Shown: positions 33,489 to 49,000, counted from the first letter of the stretch. The stretch: 64,000 bases of DNA from Mimachlamys varia (GCA_947623455.1 OX392536.1:14875282-14939281), one strand, 5' to 3'. Program-made: numbers and translations. The notes: generated by a model from the sequence alone, not told the origin.

Positions 33489-36361
33489 GATAAGCTAGGG
33501 GGACAGCGGATAACATCCCCAATAAAAGCCTGGGAGGCCGGGGTGGTAAATGCAAAGTAACGGCTACCGTGCCGTTCTGTAGCCAAAAAAAACAATAATA
33601 ACTCTATTCAAATCGACGTAATTCAATCAATTTTCAACACAGATTCATAAGTATTGCTGATACGTTATCTGAACAACATCTCCTACATCATTAGCTTGGG
33701 GAACAGCGGATAACTTTCCCGGTTAAAGCCTGGGAGGCCAGGGTGGCAGATAAAAAGTAACGGCTACCATGCAAGGCCTAGCCAAAAAACAATTATAACT
33801 CTATTCAAATCGACATAATTCAATCAATTTTCAACACAGATTCATAATTTTTGCTGCTACGTTATCTGAACAAACAACGTTTCCTACATGATTAACTAGT
33901 GGGACAGCGATTAACATCCCCGATAAAAGCCTGAGATGCCGAGCTGGCAAATACAAAGTAACGGCTACAGTGCCGCGCTGTAGCCAAAAAACAATTATAA
34001 CTCTATTCAAATCGACATTATTCAATCAATTTTCAACACAGATTCATAATGTTTGATGCTACGTTATCTGCACAATACCTACGACATGATTAAGCTAGGT
34101 TGACAGGAAATAACATCCCCGATTAAAGCCTGGGAGGCCGGGGTGGCAAATATAAAGTGACGGCTATTATGAAAGGCTGTAGTCAAAAAATCAATTATAA
34201 CTCTATTCAAATCGACATAATTCAATCAATTATCGACACAGATTTATAATTTGTGCTGCAACGTTATCTGAACAACATCTCCTACATGATAAGCTAGGGG
34301 GACAGCGGATAACATCCCCAATAAAAGCCTGAGATGCCGAGGTAGCAAATACAAAGTAACGGCTATCCTTCCAGGCTGTAGTCAAAAAATACAATTATAA
34401 CTCTATTCAAATCGACATAATTCAATCAATTTTCAATACATGTTCATAATTTTTGCTGCCACGTTATCTGAACAACATCTCCTACATAATTAGCTTGGGG
34501 AACAGCGGATTACTTTCCCGGTTAAAACCTGGGAGGCCAGGATGGCAGATAAAAAGTAACGGCTACCGTGCAAGGCCTTACCAAAAAACAATTATCACTC
34601 TATTCAAATAGACATAATTCAATCAATTTTCAACACAGATTCATATTTTTTGATGCTACGTTATATGCACCATATCAACTATATGATTAGCTAGGGGGAC
34701 ATCGATTACAATCCCCGATAAAAGCCTATGATGCCGAAGTGGCAAATACAAAGTAACGGCTACCGTTCCAAGCTGTAGCCAAAAAATACAATTATAAATC
34801 TATTCAAATCGACATTATTCAATCAATTTTCAATACATGTTCATAATTTTTGCGGCCACGTTATCTGAACAACGTCTCATACATGATTAGCTAGGGGACA
34901 GCAGATCACACTCCAAATAAAAGCCTGGGAGGCCAGGGTGGCAAACACAAAGTAACGGCTACCGTGCCAGGCTTTAGCAAAAAAAAACAATTATAACTCA
35001 ATTCAAAAGGACATAATTCAATCAATTTTCAACACAGATTCATAATTTTTGCTGCTAAGTTATCTGAACAACGTCTCCTACATGATTAGCTAGTGGGACA
35101 GCCATCAACATCCCCGATCAAAGCCTGAGGTGCCGAGGTGGCAAATACAAAGTAACGGCTACCGTGCCGAGCTGTAGCCAAAAAATACAATTATAACTCT
35201 ATTCAAATCGACATAATTCAATCAATTTTCAACACAGATTCATAATGTTTGATGCTACGTTATCTGCACAATACCTACTACATTTTTAAGCTAGGGTGAC
35301 AGGAGATAACATCCCCGATTAAAGCCTGGGAGGCCGGGGTGGCAAATACAAAGTAACGGCTACCGTTCCAGGCTGTAGCCAAAAAAACAATAATAACTCT
35401 ATTCAAATCGACATAATTCAATTAATTTTCAACACAGATTCATAATTGTTGATGCTACGTTATCTGCACAATATCTACTATATGATTAGCTAGTGGAACA
35501 GCGATTAACATCCCCAATAAAAGCCTGAGATGCCGAGGTGGCAAATACAAAGTAACGGCTACACTTCCAGGCTGTAGTCAAAAAATACAATTATAACTCT
35601 ATTCAAATCGACATAATTCAATCAATTTTCAATACATGTTCATAATTTTTGCTGCCACGTTATCTGAACAACATCTCATACATGTTTAGCTAGGGGACAG
35701 CAGATAACATCCCCGATAAAAGCCTGGGAGGCCAGGGTGGCAAATACAAAGTAACGGCTACCGTACCGCGCTGTAGCCAAAAAAAAACAATTATAACTCA
35801 ATTCAAAAGGACATTATTCAATCAATTTTCAACACAGATTCATAATGTTTGATGCTACGTTATCTGAACAACATCTCCTACATAATAAGCTAGGGGACAG
35901 CAGATAACATCCCCGATAAAAGCCTGAGATGCCGAGGTGGCAAATACAAAGTAACGGTTACCGTTCCAGGCTGTAGCCAAAAAATACAATTATAACTCTA
36001 TTCAAATCGACATAATTCAATCAATTTTCAACACAGATTCATAATTATTTCTGATACGTTATCTGAACAACATCTCCTACATAATTAGCTTGGGGAACAG
36101 CGGATTACTTTCCCCGTTAAAACCTGGGAGGCCAGGATGGCAGATAAAAAGTAACGGCTACCGTGCAAGGCCTAACCAAAAAACAATTATCGCTCTATTC
36201 AAATAGACATAATTCAATCAATTTTCAACACAGATTCATATTTTTTGATGCTACGTTATATGCACCATATCAACTATATGATTAGCTAGGGGGACATCGA
36301 TTACAATCCCCGAAAAAAGCCTATGATGCCGAAGTGGCAAATACAAAGTAACGGCTACCGT

Positions 36362-36760
36362 TCCAAGCTGTAGCCAAAAAATACAATTATAAATCTATTC
36401 AAATCGACATTATTCAATCAATTTTCAATACATGTTCATAATTTTTGCGGCCACGTTATCTGAACAACGTCTCATACATGATTAGCTAGGGGACAGCAGA
36501 TCACACTCCAAATAAAAGCCTGGGAGGCCAGGGTGGCAAACACAAAGTAACGGCTACCGTGCCAGGCTTTAGCAAAAAAAAACAATTATAACTCAATTCA
36601 AAAGGACATAATTCAATCAATTTTCAACACAGATTCATAATTTTTGCTGCTAAGTTATCTGAACAACGTCTCCTACATGATTAGCTAGTGGGACAGCCAT
36701 CAACATCCCCGATCAAAGCCTGAGGTGCCGAGGTGGCAAATACAAAGTAACGGCTACCGT
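36362..36760. repeat. Two monomers present only in duplication copy 2
   Basis: 399 bp (two monomers with agatcacactcc and agccatcaacatcc) have no counterpart at 21498. At 21498 the sequence jumps from accg to tgccgagctg within one monomer. The three-subtype order containing these monomers recurs elsewhere (about 19.8-20.3, 22.6-23.1 and 39.7-40.1 kb), so a two-monomer deletion in copy 1 is more likely than an insertion here. Confidence 0.8.
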
Positions 36761-36837
36761 GCCGAGCTGTAGCCAAAAAATACAATTATAACTCTATTCA
36801 AATCGACATTATTCAATCAATTTTCAATACAGATTTA

Positions 36838-39800
36838 TAATGTTTGATGCTACGTTATCTGCACAATACCTACGACATGATTAAGCTAGGTTGACAGGAA
36901 ATAACATCCCCGATTAAAGCCTGGGAGGCCGGGGTGGCAAATATAAAGTAACGGCTATTATGAAAGGCTGTAGTCAAAAAATCAATTATAACTCTATTCA
37001 AATCGACATAATTCAATCAATTATCGACACAGATTTATAATTTGTGCTGCAACGTTATCTGAACAACATCTCCTACATGATAAGCTAGGGGGACAGCGGA
37101 TAACATCCCCAATAAAAGCCTGGGAGGCCGGGGTGGCAAATGCAAAGTAACGGCTACCGTGTCGGGCTGTAGCCAAAAAACCAATAATAACTCTATTCAA
37201 ATCGACATAATTCAATCAATTTTCAACACAGATTCATAATTGTTGATGCTACGTTATCTGCACAACATCTCCTACATGATAAGCTAGTGGGACAGCGATT
37301 AACATCCCCAATAAAAGCCTGAGATGCCGAGGTAGCAAATACAAATTAACGGCTACCCTTCCAGGCTGTAGTCAAAAAATACAATTATAACTCTATTCAA
37401 ATCGACATAATTCAATCAATTTTCAACACAGATTCATAATGTTTGATGCTACGTTATCTGAACAACATCTCCTACATAATAAGCTAGGGGACAGCAGATA
37501 ACATCCCCGATAAAAGCCTGAGATGCCGAGGTGGCAAATACAAAGTAACGCTTACCGTTCCAGGCTGTAGCCAAAAAATACAATTATAACTCTATTCAAA
37601 TCGACATAATTCAATCAATTTTCAACACAGATTCATAATTATTGCTGATACCTTATCTGAACAACATCTCCTACATAATTAGCTTGGGGAACAGCGGATT
37701 ACTTTCCCGGTTAAAACCTGGGAGGCCAGGATGGCAGATAAAAAGTAACGGCTACCGTGCAAGGCCTAACCAAAAAACAATTATCACTCTATTCAAATAG
37801 ACATAATTCAATCAATTTTCAACACAGATTCATATTTTTTGATGCTACGTTATATGCACCATATCAACTATATGATTAGCTAGGGGGACATCGATTACAA
37901 TCTCCGATAAAAGCCTATGATGCCGAAGTGGCAAATACAAAGTAACGGCTACCGTTCCAAGCTGTAGCCAAAAAATACAATTATAAATCTATTCAAATCG
38001 ACATTATTCAATCAATTTTCAATACATGTTCATAATTTTTGCGGCCACGTTATCTGAACAACGTCTCATACATGATTAGCTAGGGGACAGCAGATCACAC
38101 TCCAAATAAAAGCCTGGGAGGCCAGGGTGGCAAACACAAAGTAACGGCTACCGTGCCAGGCTTTAGCAAAAAAAAACAATTATAACTCAATTCAAAAGGA
38201 CATAATTCAATCAATTTTCAACACAGATTCATAATTTTTGCTGCTAAGTTATCTGAACAACGTCTCCTACATGATTAGCTAGTGGGACAGCCATCAACAT
38301 CCCCGATCAAAGCCTGAGGTGCCGAGGTGGCAAATACAAAGTAACGGCTACCGTGCCGAGCTGTAGCCAAAAAATACAATTATAACTCTATTCAAATCGA
38401 CATAATTCAATCAATTTTCAACACAGATTCATAATGTTTGATGCTACGTTATCTGCACAATACCTACTACATTTTCAAGCTAGGGTGACAGGAGATAACA
38501 TCCCCGATTAAAGCCTGGGAGGCCGAGGTTGCAAATATAAAGTGACGGCTATTATGAAAGGCTGTAGTCAAAAAAATCAAATATAAATCTATTCAAATCG
38601 ACATAATTCAATCAATTATCGACACAGATTATTAATTTGTGCTGCAACGTTATCTGAACAACATCTCCTACATGATAAGCTAGGGGGACAGCGGATAACA
38701 TCCCCAATAAAAGCCTGGGAGGCCGGGGTGGCAAATACAATGTAACGGCTACCGTTCCAGGCTGTAGCCAAAAAAACAATAATAACTCTATTCAAATCGA
38801 CATAATTCAATTAATTTTCAACACAGATTCATAATTGTTGATGCTACGTTATCTGCACAATATCTACTATATGATTAGCTAGTGGAACAGCGATTAACAT
38901 CCCCAATAAAAGCCTGAGATGCCGAGGTGGCAAATACAAAGTAACGGCTACACTTCCAGGCTGTAGTCAAAAAATACAATTATAACTCTATTCAAATCGA
39001 CATAATTCAATCAATTTTCAATACATGTTCATAATTTTTGCTGCCACGTTATCTGAACAACATCTCATACATGTTTAGCTAGGGGACAGCAGATAACATC
39101 CCCGATAAAAGCCTGGGAGGCCAGGGTGGCAAATACAAAGTAACGGCTACCGTACCGCGCTGTAGCCAAAAAAAAACAATTATAACTCAATTCAAAAGGA
39201 CATTATTCAATCAATTTTCAACACAGATTCATAATGTTTGATGCTACGTTATCTGAACAACATCTCCTACATAATAAGCTAGGGGACAGCAGATAACATC
39301 CCCGATAAAAGCCTGAGATGCCGAGGTGGCAAATACAAAGTAACGGTTACCGTTCCAGGCTGTAGCCAAAAAATACAATTATAACTCTATTCAAATCGAC
39401 ATAATTCAATCAATTTTCAACACAGATTCATAATTATTTCTGATACGTTATCTGAACAACATCTCCTACATAATTAGCTTGGGGAACAGCGGATTACTTT
39501 CCCGGTTAAAACCTGGGAGGCCAGGATGGCAGATAAAAAGTAACGGCTACCGTGCAAGGCCTAACCAAAAAACAATTATCACTCTATTCAAATAGACATA
39601 ATTCAATCAATTTTCAACACAGATTCATATTTTTTGATGCTACGTTATATGCACCATATCAACTATATGATTAGCTAGGGGGACAGCGATTACAATCCCC
39701 GATAAAAGCCTATGATGCCGAAGTGGCAAATACAAAGTAACGGCTACCGTTCCAAGCTGTAGCCAAAAAATACAATTATAAATCTATTCAAATCGACATT

Positions 39801-42800
39801 ATTCAATCAATTTTCAATACATGTTCATAATTTTTGCGGCCACGTTATCTGAACAACGTCTCATACATGATTAGCTAGGGGACAGCAGATCACACTCCAA
39901 ATAAAAGCCTGGGAGGCCAGGGTGGCAAACACAAAGTAACGGCTACCGTGCCAGGCTTTAGCAAAAAAAACAATTATAACTCAATTCAAAAGGACATAAT
40001 TCAATCAATTTTCAACACAGATTCATAATTTTTGCTGCTAAGTTATCTGAACAACGTCTCCTACATGATTAGCTAGTGGGACAGCCATCAACATCCCCGA
40101 TCAAAGCCTGAGGTGCCGAGGTGGCAAATACAAAGTAACGGCTACCGTGCCGAGCTGTAGCCAAAAAATACAATTATAACTCTATTCAAATCGACATAAT
40201 TCAATCAATTTTCAATACAGATTTATAATGTTTGATGCTACGTTATCTGCACAATACCTACGACATGATTAAGCTAGGTTGACAGGAAATAACATCCCCG
40301 ATTAAAGCCTGGGAGGCCGGGGTGGCAAATATAAAGTAACGGCTATTATGAAAGGCTGTAGTCAAAAAATCAATTATAACTCTATTCAAATCGACATAAT
40401 TCAATCAATTATCGACACAGATTTATAATTTGTGCTGCAACGTTATCTGAACAACATCTCCTACATGATAAGCTAGGGGGACAGCGGATAACATCCCCAA
40501 TAAAAGCCTGGGAGGCCGGGGTGGCAAATGCAAAGTAACGGCTACCGTGTCGGGCTGTAGCCAAAAAACCAATAATAACTCTATTCAAATCGACATAATT
40601 CAATCAATTTTCAACACAGATTCATAATTGTTGATGCTACGTTATCTGAACAACATCTCCTACATAATAAGCTAGGGGACAGCAGATAACATCCCCGATA
40701 AAAGCCTGAGATGCCGAGGTGGCAAATACAAAGTAACGGTTACCGTTCCAGGCTGTAGCCAAAAAATACAATTATAACTCTATTCAAATCGACATAATTC
40801 AATCAATTTTCAACACAGATTCATAATTATTGCTGATACCTTATCTGAACAACATCTCCTACATAATTAGCTTGGGGAACAGCGGATTACTTTCCCGGTT
40901 AAAACCTGGGAGGCCAGGATGGCAGATAAAAAGTAACGGCTACCGTGCAAGGCCTAACCAAAAAACAATTATCACTCTATTCAAATAGACATAATTCAAT
41001 CAATTTTCAACACAGATTCATATTTTTTGATGCTACGTTATATGCACCATATCAACTATATGATTAGCTAGGGGGACATCGATTACAATCCCCGATAAAA
41101 GCCTATGATGCCGAAGTGGCAAATACAAAGTAACGGCTACCGTTCCAAGCTGTAGCCAAAAAATACAATTATAAATCTATTCAAATCGACATTATTCAAT
41201 CAATTTTCAATACATGTTCATAATTTTTGCGGCCACGTTATCTGAACAACGTCTCATACATGATTAGCTAGGGGACAGCAGATCACACTCCAAATAAAAG
41301 CCTGGGAGGCCAGGGTGGCAAATGCAAAGTAACGGCTACCGTGCCGAGCTGTAGCCAAAAAATACAATTATAACTCTATTCAAATCGACATAATTCAATC
41401 AATTTTCAACACAGATTCATAATGTTTGATGCTACGTTATCTGCACAATACCTACTACATTTTTAAGCTAGGGTGACAGGAGATAACATCCCCGATTAAA
41501 GCCTGGGAGGCCGAGGTTGCAAATATAAAGTGACGGCTATTATGAAAGGCTGTAGTCAAAAAAATCAAATATAAATCTATTCAAATCGACATAATTCAAT
41601 CAATTATCGACACAGATTATTAATTTGTGCTGCAACGTTATCTGAACAACATCTCCTACATGATAAGCTAGGGGGACAGCGGATAACATCCCCAATAAAA
41701 GCCTGGGAGGCCGGGGTGGCAAATACAAAGTAACGGCTACCGTTCCAGGCTGTAGCCAAAAAAACAATAATAACTCTATTCAAATCGACATAATTCAATT
41801 AATTTTCAACACAGATTCATAATTGTTGATGCTACGTTATCTGCACAATATCTACTATATGATTAGCTAGGAGGACAGCGATTAACATCCCCAATAAAAG
41901 CCTGAGATGCCGAGGTGGCAAATACAAAGTAACGGCTACACTTCCAGGCTGTAGTCAAAAAATACAATTATAACTCTATTCAAATCGACATAATTCAATC
42001 AATTTTCAATACATGTTCATAATTTTTGCTGCCACGTTATCTGAACAACATCTCATACATGATTAGCTAGGGGACAGCAGATAACATCCCCGATAAAAGC
42101 CTGGGAGGCCAGGGTGGCAAATACAAAGTAACGGCTACCGTACCGCGCTATAGCCAAAAAACAATTATAACTCTATTCAAAAGGACATTTTTCAATCAAT
42201 TTTCAACACAGATTCATAATGTTTGATGCTACGTTATCTGAACAACATCTCCTACATGATAAGCTAGGGGACAGCAGATAACATCCCCGAAAAAAGCCTG
42301 GGAGGCCAGGGTGGCAAATACAAAGTAACGGCTACCGTGCCAGGCTGTAGCCAAAAAAACAATAATAACTCTATTCAAATCGACATAATTCAATTAATTT
42401 TCAACACAGATTCATAATTTTTGATGCTACGTTATCTGAACAACATCTCCTACATGATAAGCTAGGGGGACAGCGGATAACATCCCCAATAAAAGCCTGG
42501 GAGGCCGGGGTGGCAAATGCAAAGTAACGGCTACCGTGCCGTTCTGTAGCCAAAAAAAACAATAATAACTCTATTCAAATCGACGTAATTCAATCAATTT
42601 TCAACACAGATTCATAAGTATTGCTGATACGTTATCTGAACAACATCTCCTACATCATTAGCTTGGGGAACAGCGGATTACTTTCCCGGTTAAAGCCTGG
42701 GAGGCCAGGGTGGCAGATAAAAAGTAACGGCTACCGTGCAAGGCCTAGCCAAAAAACAATTATAACTCTATTCAAATCGACATAATTCAATCAATTTTCA

Positions 42801-43014
42801 ACACAGATTCATAATTTTTGCTGCTACGTTATCTGAACAAACAACGTCTCCTACATGATTAACTAGTGGGACAGCGATTAACATCCCCGATAAAAGCCTG
42901 AGATGCCGAGGTGGCAAATACAAAGTAACGGCTACCGTGCCGCGCTGTAGCCAAAAAACAATTATAACTCTATTCAAATCGACATTATTCAATCAATTTT
43001 CAACACAGATTTAT
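36838..43014. repeat. 31-monomer higher-order repeat, unit 1 (6,177 bp)
   Basis: The unit starts near the monomer with atttataatgtttgatgct and recurs at +6,176/6,177. Landmarks at 37021, 38616, 40409, 41604 and 42798 recur at 43197, 44792, 46586, 47781 and 48975. Internal similarities at 3,388 bp and 2,988 bp show the unit is itself built from older 15- to 17-monomer blocks. The first ~1,970 bp correspond to 21576-23546 of array B. Confidence 0.9.
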
Positions 43015-46000
43015 AATGTTTGATGCTACGTTATCTGCACAATACCTACGACATGATTAAGCTAGGTTGACAGGAGATAACATCCCCGATTAAAGCCTGG
43101 GAGGCCGGGGTGGCAAATATAAAGTAACGGCTATTATGAAAGGCTGTAGTCAAAAAATCAATTATAACTCTATTCAAATCGACATAATTCAATCAATTAT
43201 CGACACAGATTTATAATTTGTGCTGCAACGTTATCTGAACAACATCTCCTACATGATAAGCTAGGGGGACAGCGGATAACATCCCCAATAAAAGCCTGGG
43301 AGGCCGGGGTGGCAAATGCAAAGTAACGGCTACCGTGTCGGGCTGTAGCCAAAAAACCAATAATAACTCTATTCAAATCGACATAATTCAATCAATTTTC
43401 AACACAGATTCATAATTGTTGATGCTACGTTATCTGCACAACATCTCCTACATGATAAGCTAGTGGGACAGCGATTAACATCCCCAATAAAAGCCTGAGA
43501 TGCCGAGGTAGCAAATACAAATTAACGGCTACCCTTCCAGGCTGTAGTCAAAAAATACAATTATAACTCTATTCAAATCGACATAATTCAATCAATTTTC
43601 AACACAGATTCATAATGTTTGATGCTACGTTATCTGAACAACATCTCCTACATAATAAGCTAGGGGACAGCAGATAACATCCCCGATAAAAGCCTGAGAT
43701 GCCGAGGTGGCAAATACAAAGTAACGCTTACCGTTCCAGGCTGTAGCCAAAAAATACAATTATAACTCTATTCAAATCGACATAATTCAATCAATTTTCA
43801 ACACAGATTCATAATTATTGCTGATACCTTATCTGAACAACATCTCCTACATAATTAGCTTGGGGAACAGCGGATTACTTTCCCGGTTAAAACCTGGGAG
43901 GCCAGGATGGCAGATAAAAAGTAACGGCTACCGTGCAAGGCCTAACCAAAAAACAATTATCACTCTATTCAAATAGACATAATTCAATCAATTTTCAACA
44001 CAGATTCATATTTTTTGATGCTACGTTATATGCACCATATCAACTATATGATTAGCTAGGGGGACATCGATTACAATCTCCGATAAAAGCCTATGATGCC
44101 GAAGTGGCAAATACAAAGTAACGGCTACCGTTCCAAGCTGTAGCCAAAAAATACAATTATAAATCTATTCAAATCGACATTATTCAATCAATTTTCAATA
44201 CATGTTCATAATTTTTGCGGCCACGTTATCTGAACAACGTCTCATACATGATTAGCTAGGGGACAGCAGATCACACTCCAAATAAAAGCCTGGGAGGCCA
44301 GGGTGGCAAACACAAAGTAACGGCTACCGTGCCAGGCTTTAGCAAAAAAAAACAATTATAACTCAATTCAAAAGGACATAATTCAATCAATTTTCAACAC
44401 AGATTCATAATTTTTGCTGCTAAGTTATCTGAACAACGTCTCCTACATGATTAGCTAGTGGGACAGCCATCAACATCCCCGATCAAAGCCTGAGGTGCCG
44501 AGGTGGCAAATACAAAGTAACGGCTACCGTGCCGAGCTGTAGCCAAAAAATACAATTATAACTCTATTCAAATCGACATAATTCAATCAATTTTCAACAC
44601 AGATTCATAATGTTTGATGCTACGTTATCTGCACAATACCTACTACATTTTCAAGCTAGGGTGACAGGAGATAACATCCCCGATTAAAGCCTGGGAGGCC
44701 GAGGTTGCAAATATAAAGTGACGGCTATTATGAAAGGCTGTAGTCAAAAAAATCAAATATAAATCTATTCAAATCGACATAATTCAATCAATTATCGACA
44801 CAGATTATTAATTTGTGCTGCAACGTTATCTGAACAACATCTCCTACATGATAAGCTAGGGGGACAGCGGATAACATCCCCAATAAAAGCCTGGGAGGCC
44901 GGGGTGGCAAATACAATGTAACGGCTACCGTTCCAGGCTGTAGCCAAAAAAACAATAATAACTCTATTCAAATCGACATAATTCAATTAATTTTCAACAC
45001 AGATTCATAATTGTTGATGCTACGTTATCTGCACAATATCTACTATATGATTAGCTAGTGGAACAGCGATTAACATCCCCAATAAAAGCCTGAGATGCCG
45101 AGGTGGCAAATACAAAGTAACGGCTACACTTCCAGGCTGTAGTCAAAAAATACAATTATAACTCTATTCAAATCGACATAATTCAATCAATTTTCAATAC
45201 ATGTTCATAATTTTTGCTGCCACGTTATCTGAACAACATCTCATACATGTTTAGCTAGGGGACAGCAGATAACATCCCCGATAAAAGCCTGGGAGGCCAG
45301 GGTGGCAAATACAAAGTAACGGCTACCGTACCGCGCTGTAGCCAAAAAAAAACAATTATAACTCAATTCAAAAGGACATTATTCAATCAATTTTCAACAC
45401 AGATTCATAATGTTTGATGCTACGTTATCTGAACAACATCTCCTACATAATAAGCTAGGGGACAGCAGATAACATCCCCGATAAAAGCCTGAGATGCCGA
45501 GGTGGCAAATACAAAGTAACGGTTACCGTTCCAGGCTGTAGCCAAAAAATACAATTATAACTCTATTCAAATCGACATAATTCAATCAATTTTCAACACA
45601 GATTCATAATTATTTCTGATACGTTATCTGAACAACATCTCCTACATAATTAGCTTGGGGAACAGCGGATTACTTTCCCGGTTAAAACCTGGGAGGCCAG
45701 GATGGCAGATAAAAAGTAACGGCTACCGTGCAAGGCCTAACCAAAAAACAATTATCACTCTATTCAAATAGACATAATTCAATCAATTTTCAACACAGAT
45801 TCATATTTTTTGATGCTACGTTATATGCACCATATCAACTATATGATTAGCTAGGGGGACAGCGATTACAATCCCCGATAAAAGCCTATGATGCCGAAGT
45901 GGCAAATACAAAGTAACGGCTACCGTTCCAAGCTGTAGCCAAAAAATACAATTATAAATCTATTCAAATCGACATAATTCAATCAATTTTCAATACATGT

Positions 46001-49000
46001 TCATAATTTTTGCGGCCACGTTATCTGAACAACGTCTCATACATGATTAGCTAGGGGACAGCAGATCACACTCCAAATAAAAGCCTGGGAGGCCAGGGTG
46101 GCAAACACAAAGTAACGGCTACCGTGCCAGGCTTTAGCAAAAAAAAACAATTATAACTCAATTCAAAAGGACATAATTCAATCAATTTTCAACACAGATT
46201 CATAATTTTTGCTGCTAAGTTATCTGAACAACGTCTCCTACATGATTAGCTAGTGGGACAGCCATCAACATCCCCGATCAAAGCCTGAGGTGCCGAGGTG
46301 GCAAATACAAAGTAACGGCTACCGTGCCGAGCTGTAGCCAAAAAATACAATTATAACTCTATTCAAATCGACATAATTCAATCAATTTTCAATACAGATT
46401 TATAATGTTTGATGCTACGTTATCTGCACAATACCTACGACATGATTAAGCTAGGTTGACAGGAAATAACATCCCCGATTAAAGCCTGGGAGGCCGGGGT
46501 GGCAAATATAAAGTAACGGCTATTATGAAAGGCTGTAGTCAAAAAATCAATTATAACTCTATTCAAATCGACATAATTCAATCAATTATCGACACAGATT
46601 TATAATTTGTGCTGCAACGTTATCTGAACAACATCTCCTACATGATAAGCTAGGGGGACAGCGGATAACATCCCCAATAAAAGCCTGGGAGGCCGGGGTG
46701 GCAAATGCAAAGTAACGGCTACCGTGTCGGGCTGTAGCCAAAAAACCAATAATAACTCTATTCAAATCGACATAATTCAATCAATTTTCAACACAGATTC
46801 ATAATTGTTGATGCTACGTTATCTGAACAACATCTCCTACATAATAAGCTAGGGGACAGCAGATAACATCCCCGATAAAAGCCTGAGATGCCGAGGTGGC
46901 AAATACAAAGTAACGGTTACCGTTCCAGGCTGTAGCCAAAAAATACAATTATAACTCTATTCAAATCGACATAATTCAATCAATTTTCAACACAGATTCA
47001 TAATTATTGCTGATACCTTATCTGAACAACATCTCCTACATCATTAGCTTGGGGAACAGCGGATTACTTTCCCGGTTAAAACCTGGGAGGCCAGGATGGC
47101 AGATAAAAAGTAACGGCTACCGTGCAAGGCCTAACCAAAAAACAATTATCACTCTATTCAAATAGACATAATTCAATCAATTTTCAACACAGATTCATAT
47201 TTTTTGATGCTACGTTATATGCACCATATCAACTATATGATTAGCTAGGGGGACATCGATTACAATCCCCGATAAAAGCCTATGATGCCGAAGTGGCAAA
47301 TACAAAGTAACGGCTACCGTTCCAAGCTGTAGCCAAAAAATACAATTATAAATCTATTCAAATCGACATTATTCAATCAATTTTCAATACATGTTCATAA
47401 TTTTTGCGGCCACGTTATCTGAACAACGTCTCATACATGATTAGCTAGGGGACAGCAGATCACACTCCAAATAAAAGCCTGGGAGGCCAGGGTGGCAAAT
47501 GCAAAGTAACGGCTACCGTGCCGAGCTGTAGCCAAAAAATACAATTATAACTCTATTCAAATCGACATAATTCAATCAATTTTCAACACAGATTCATAAT
47601 GTTTGATGCTACGTTATCTGCACAATACCTACTACATTTTTAAGCTAGGGTGACAGGAGATAACATCCCCGATTAAAGCCTGGGAGGCCGAGGTTGCAAA
47701 TATAAAGTGACGGCTATTATGAAAGGCTGTAGTCAAAAAAATCAAATATAAATCTATTCAAATCGACATAATTCAATCAATTATCGACACAGATTATTAA
47801 TTTGTGCTGCAACGTTATCTGAACAACATCTCCTACATGATAAGCTAGGGGGACAGCGGATAACATCCCCAATAAAAGCCTGGGAGGCCGGGGTGGCAAA
47901 TACAAAGTAACGGCTACCGTTCCAGGCTGTAGCCAAAAAAACAATAATAACTCTATTCAAATCGACATAATTCAATTAATTTTCAACACAGATTCATAAT
48001 TGTTGATGCTACGTTATCTGCACAATATCTACTATATGATTAGCTAGGAGGACAGCGATTAACATCCCCAATAAAAGCCTGAGATGCCGAGGTGGCAAAT
48101 ACAAAGTAACGGCTACACTTCCAGGCTGTAGTCAAAAAATACAATTATAACTCTATTCAAATCGACATAATTCAATCAATTTTCAATACATGTTCATAAT
48201 TTTTGCTGCCACGTTATCTGAACAACATCTCATACATGATTAGCTAGGGGACAGCAGATAACATCCCCGATAAAAGCCTGGGAGGCCAGGGTGGCAAATA
48301 CAAAGTAACGGCTACCGTACCGCGCTATAGCCAAAAAACAATTATAACTCTATTCAAAAGGACATTTTTCAATCAATTTTCAACACAGATTCATAATGTT
48401 TGATGCTACGTTATCTGAACAACATCTCCTACATGATAAGCTAGGGGACAGCAGATAACATCCCCGAAAAAAGCCTGGGAGGCCAGGGTGGCAAATACAA
48501 AGTAACGGTTACCGTTCCAGGCTGTAGCCAAAAAAACAATAATAACTCTATTCAAATCGACATAATTCAATTAATTTTCAACACAGATTCATAATTTTTG
48601 ATGCTACGTTATCTGAACAACATCTCCTACATGATAAGCTAGGGGGACAGCGGATAACATCCCCAATAAAAGCCTGGGAGGCCGGGGTGGCAAATGCAAA
48701 GTAACGGCTACCGTGCCGTTCTGTAGCCAAAAAAAACAATAATAACTCTATTCAAATCGACGTAATTCAATCAATTTTCAACACAGATTCATAAGTATTG
48801 CTGATACGTTATCTGAACAACATCTCCTACATCATTAGCTTGGGGAACAGCGGATTACTTTCCCGGTTAAAGCCTGGGAGGCCAGGGTGGCAGATAAAAA
48901 GTAACGGCTACCGTGCAAGGCCTAACCAAAAAACAATTATAACTCTATTCAAATCGACATAATTCAATCAATTTTCAACACAGATTCATAATTTTTGCTG

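Larger units (their letters stand above)
8520..38808 (+). repeat. Large direct tandem duplication, 14.86 kb period
   Basis: Sequence from about 8520 recurs from about 23384 at +14,864 bp (+14,863 after the G-run), covering the 9.68 kb segment and following satellite. After 399 extra bp in copy 2 (36362-36760) the match continues at +15,262 to about 23546/38808. In the segment I spotted only four differences: 9731 C/T, 10985 A/G, 11001 T/A and G12/G11. Both ends lie within satellite monomers, so unequal exchange between monomers is the simplest origin. Assembly duplication must also be considered. Confidence 0.9.
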
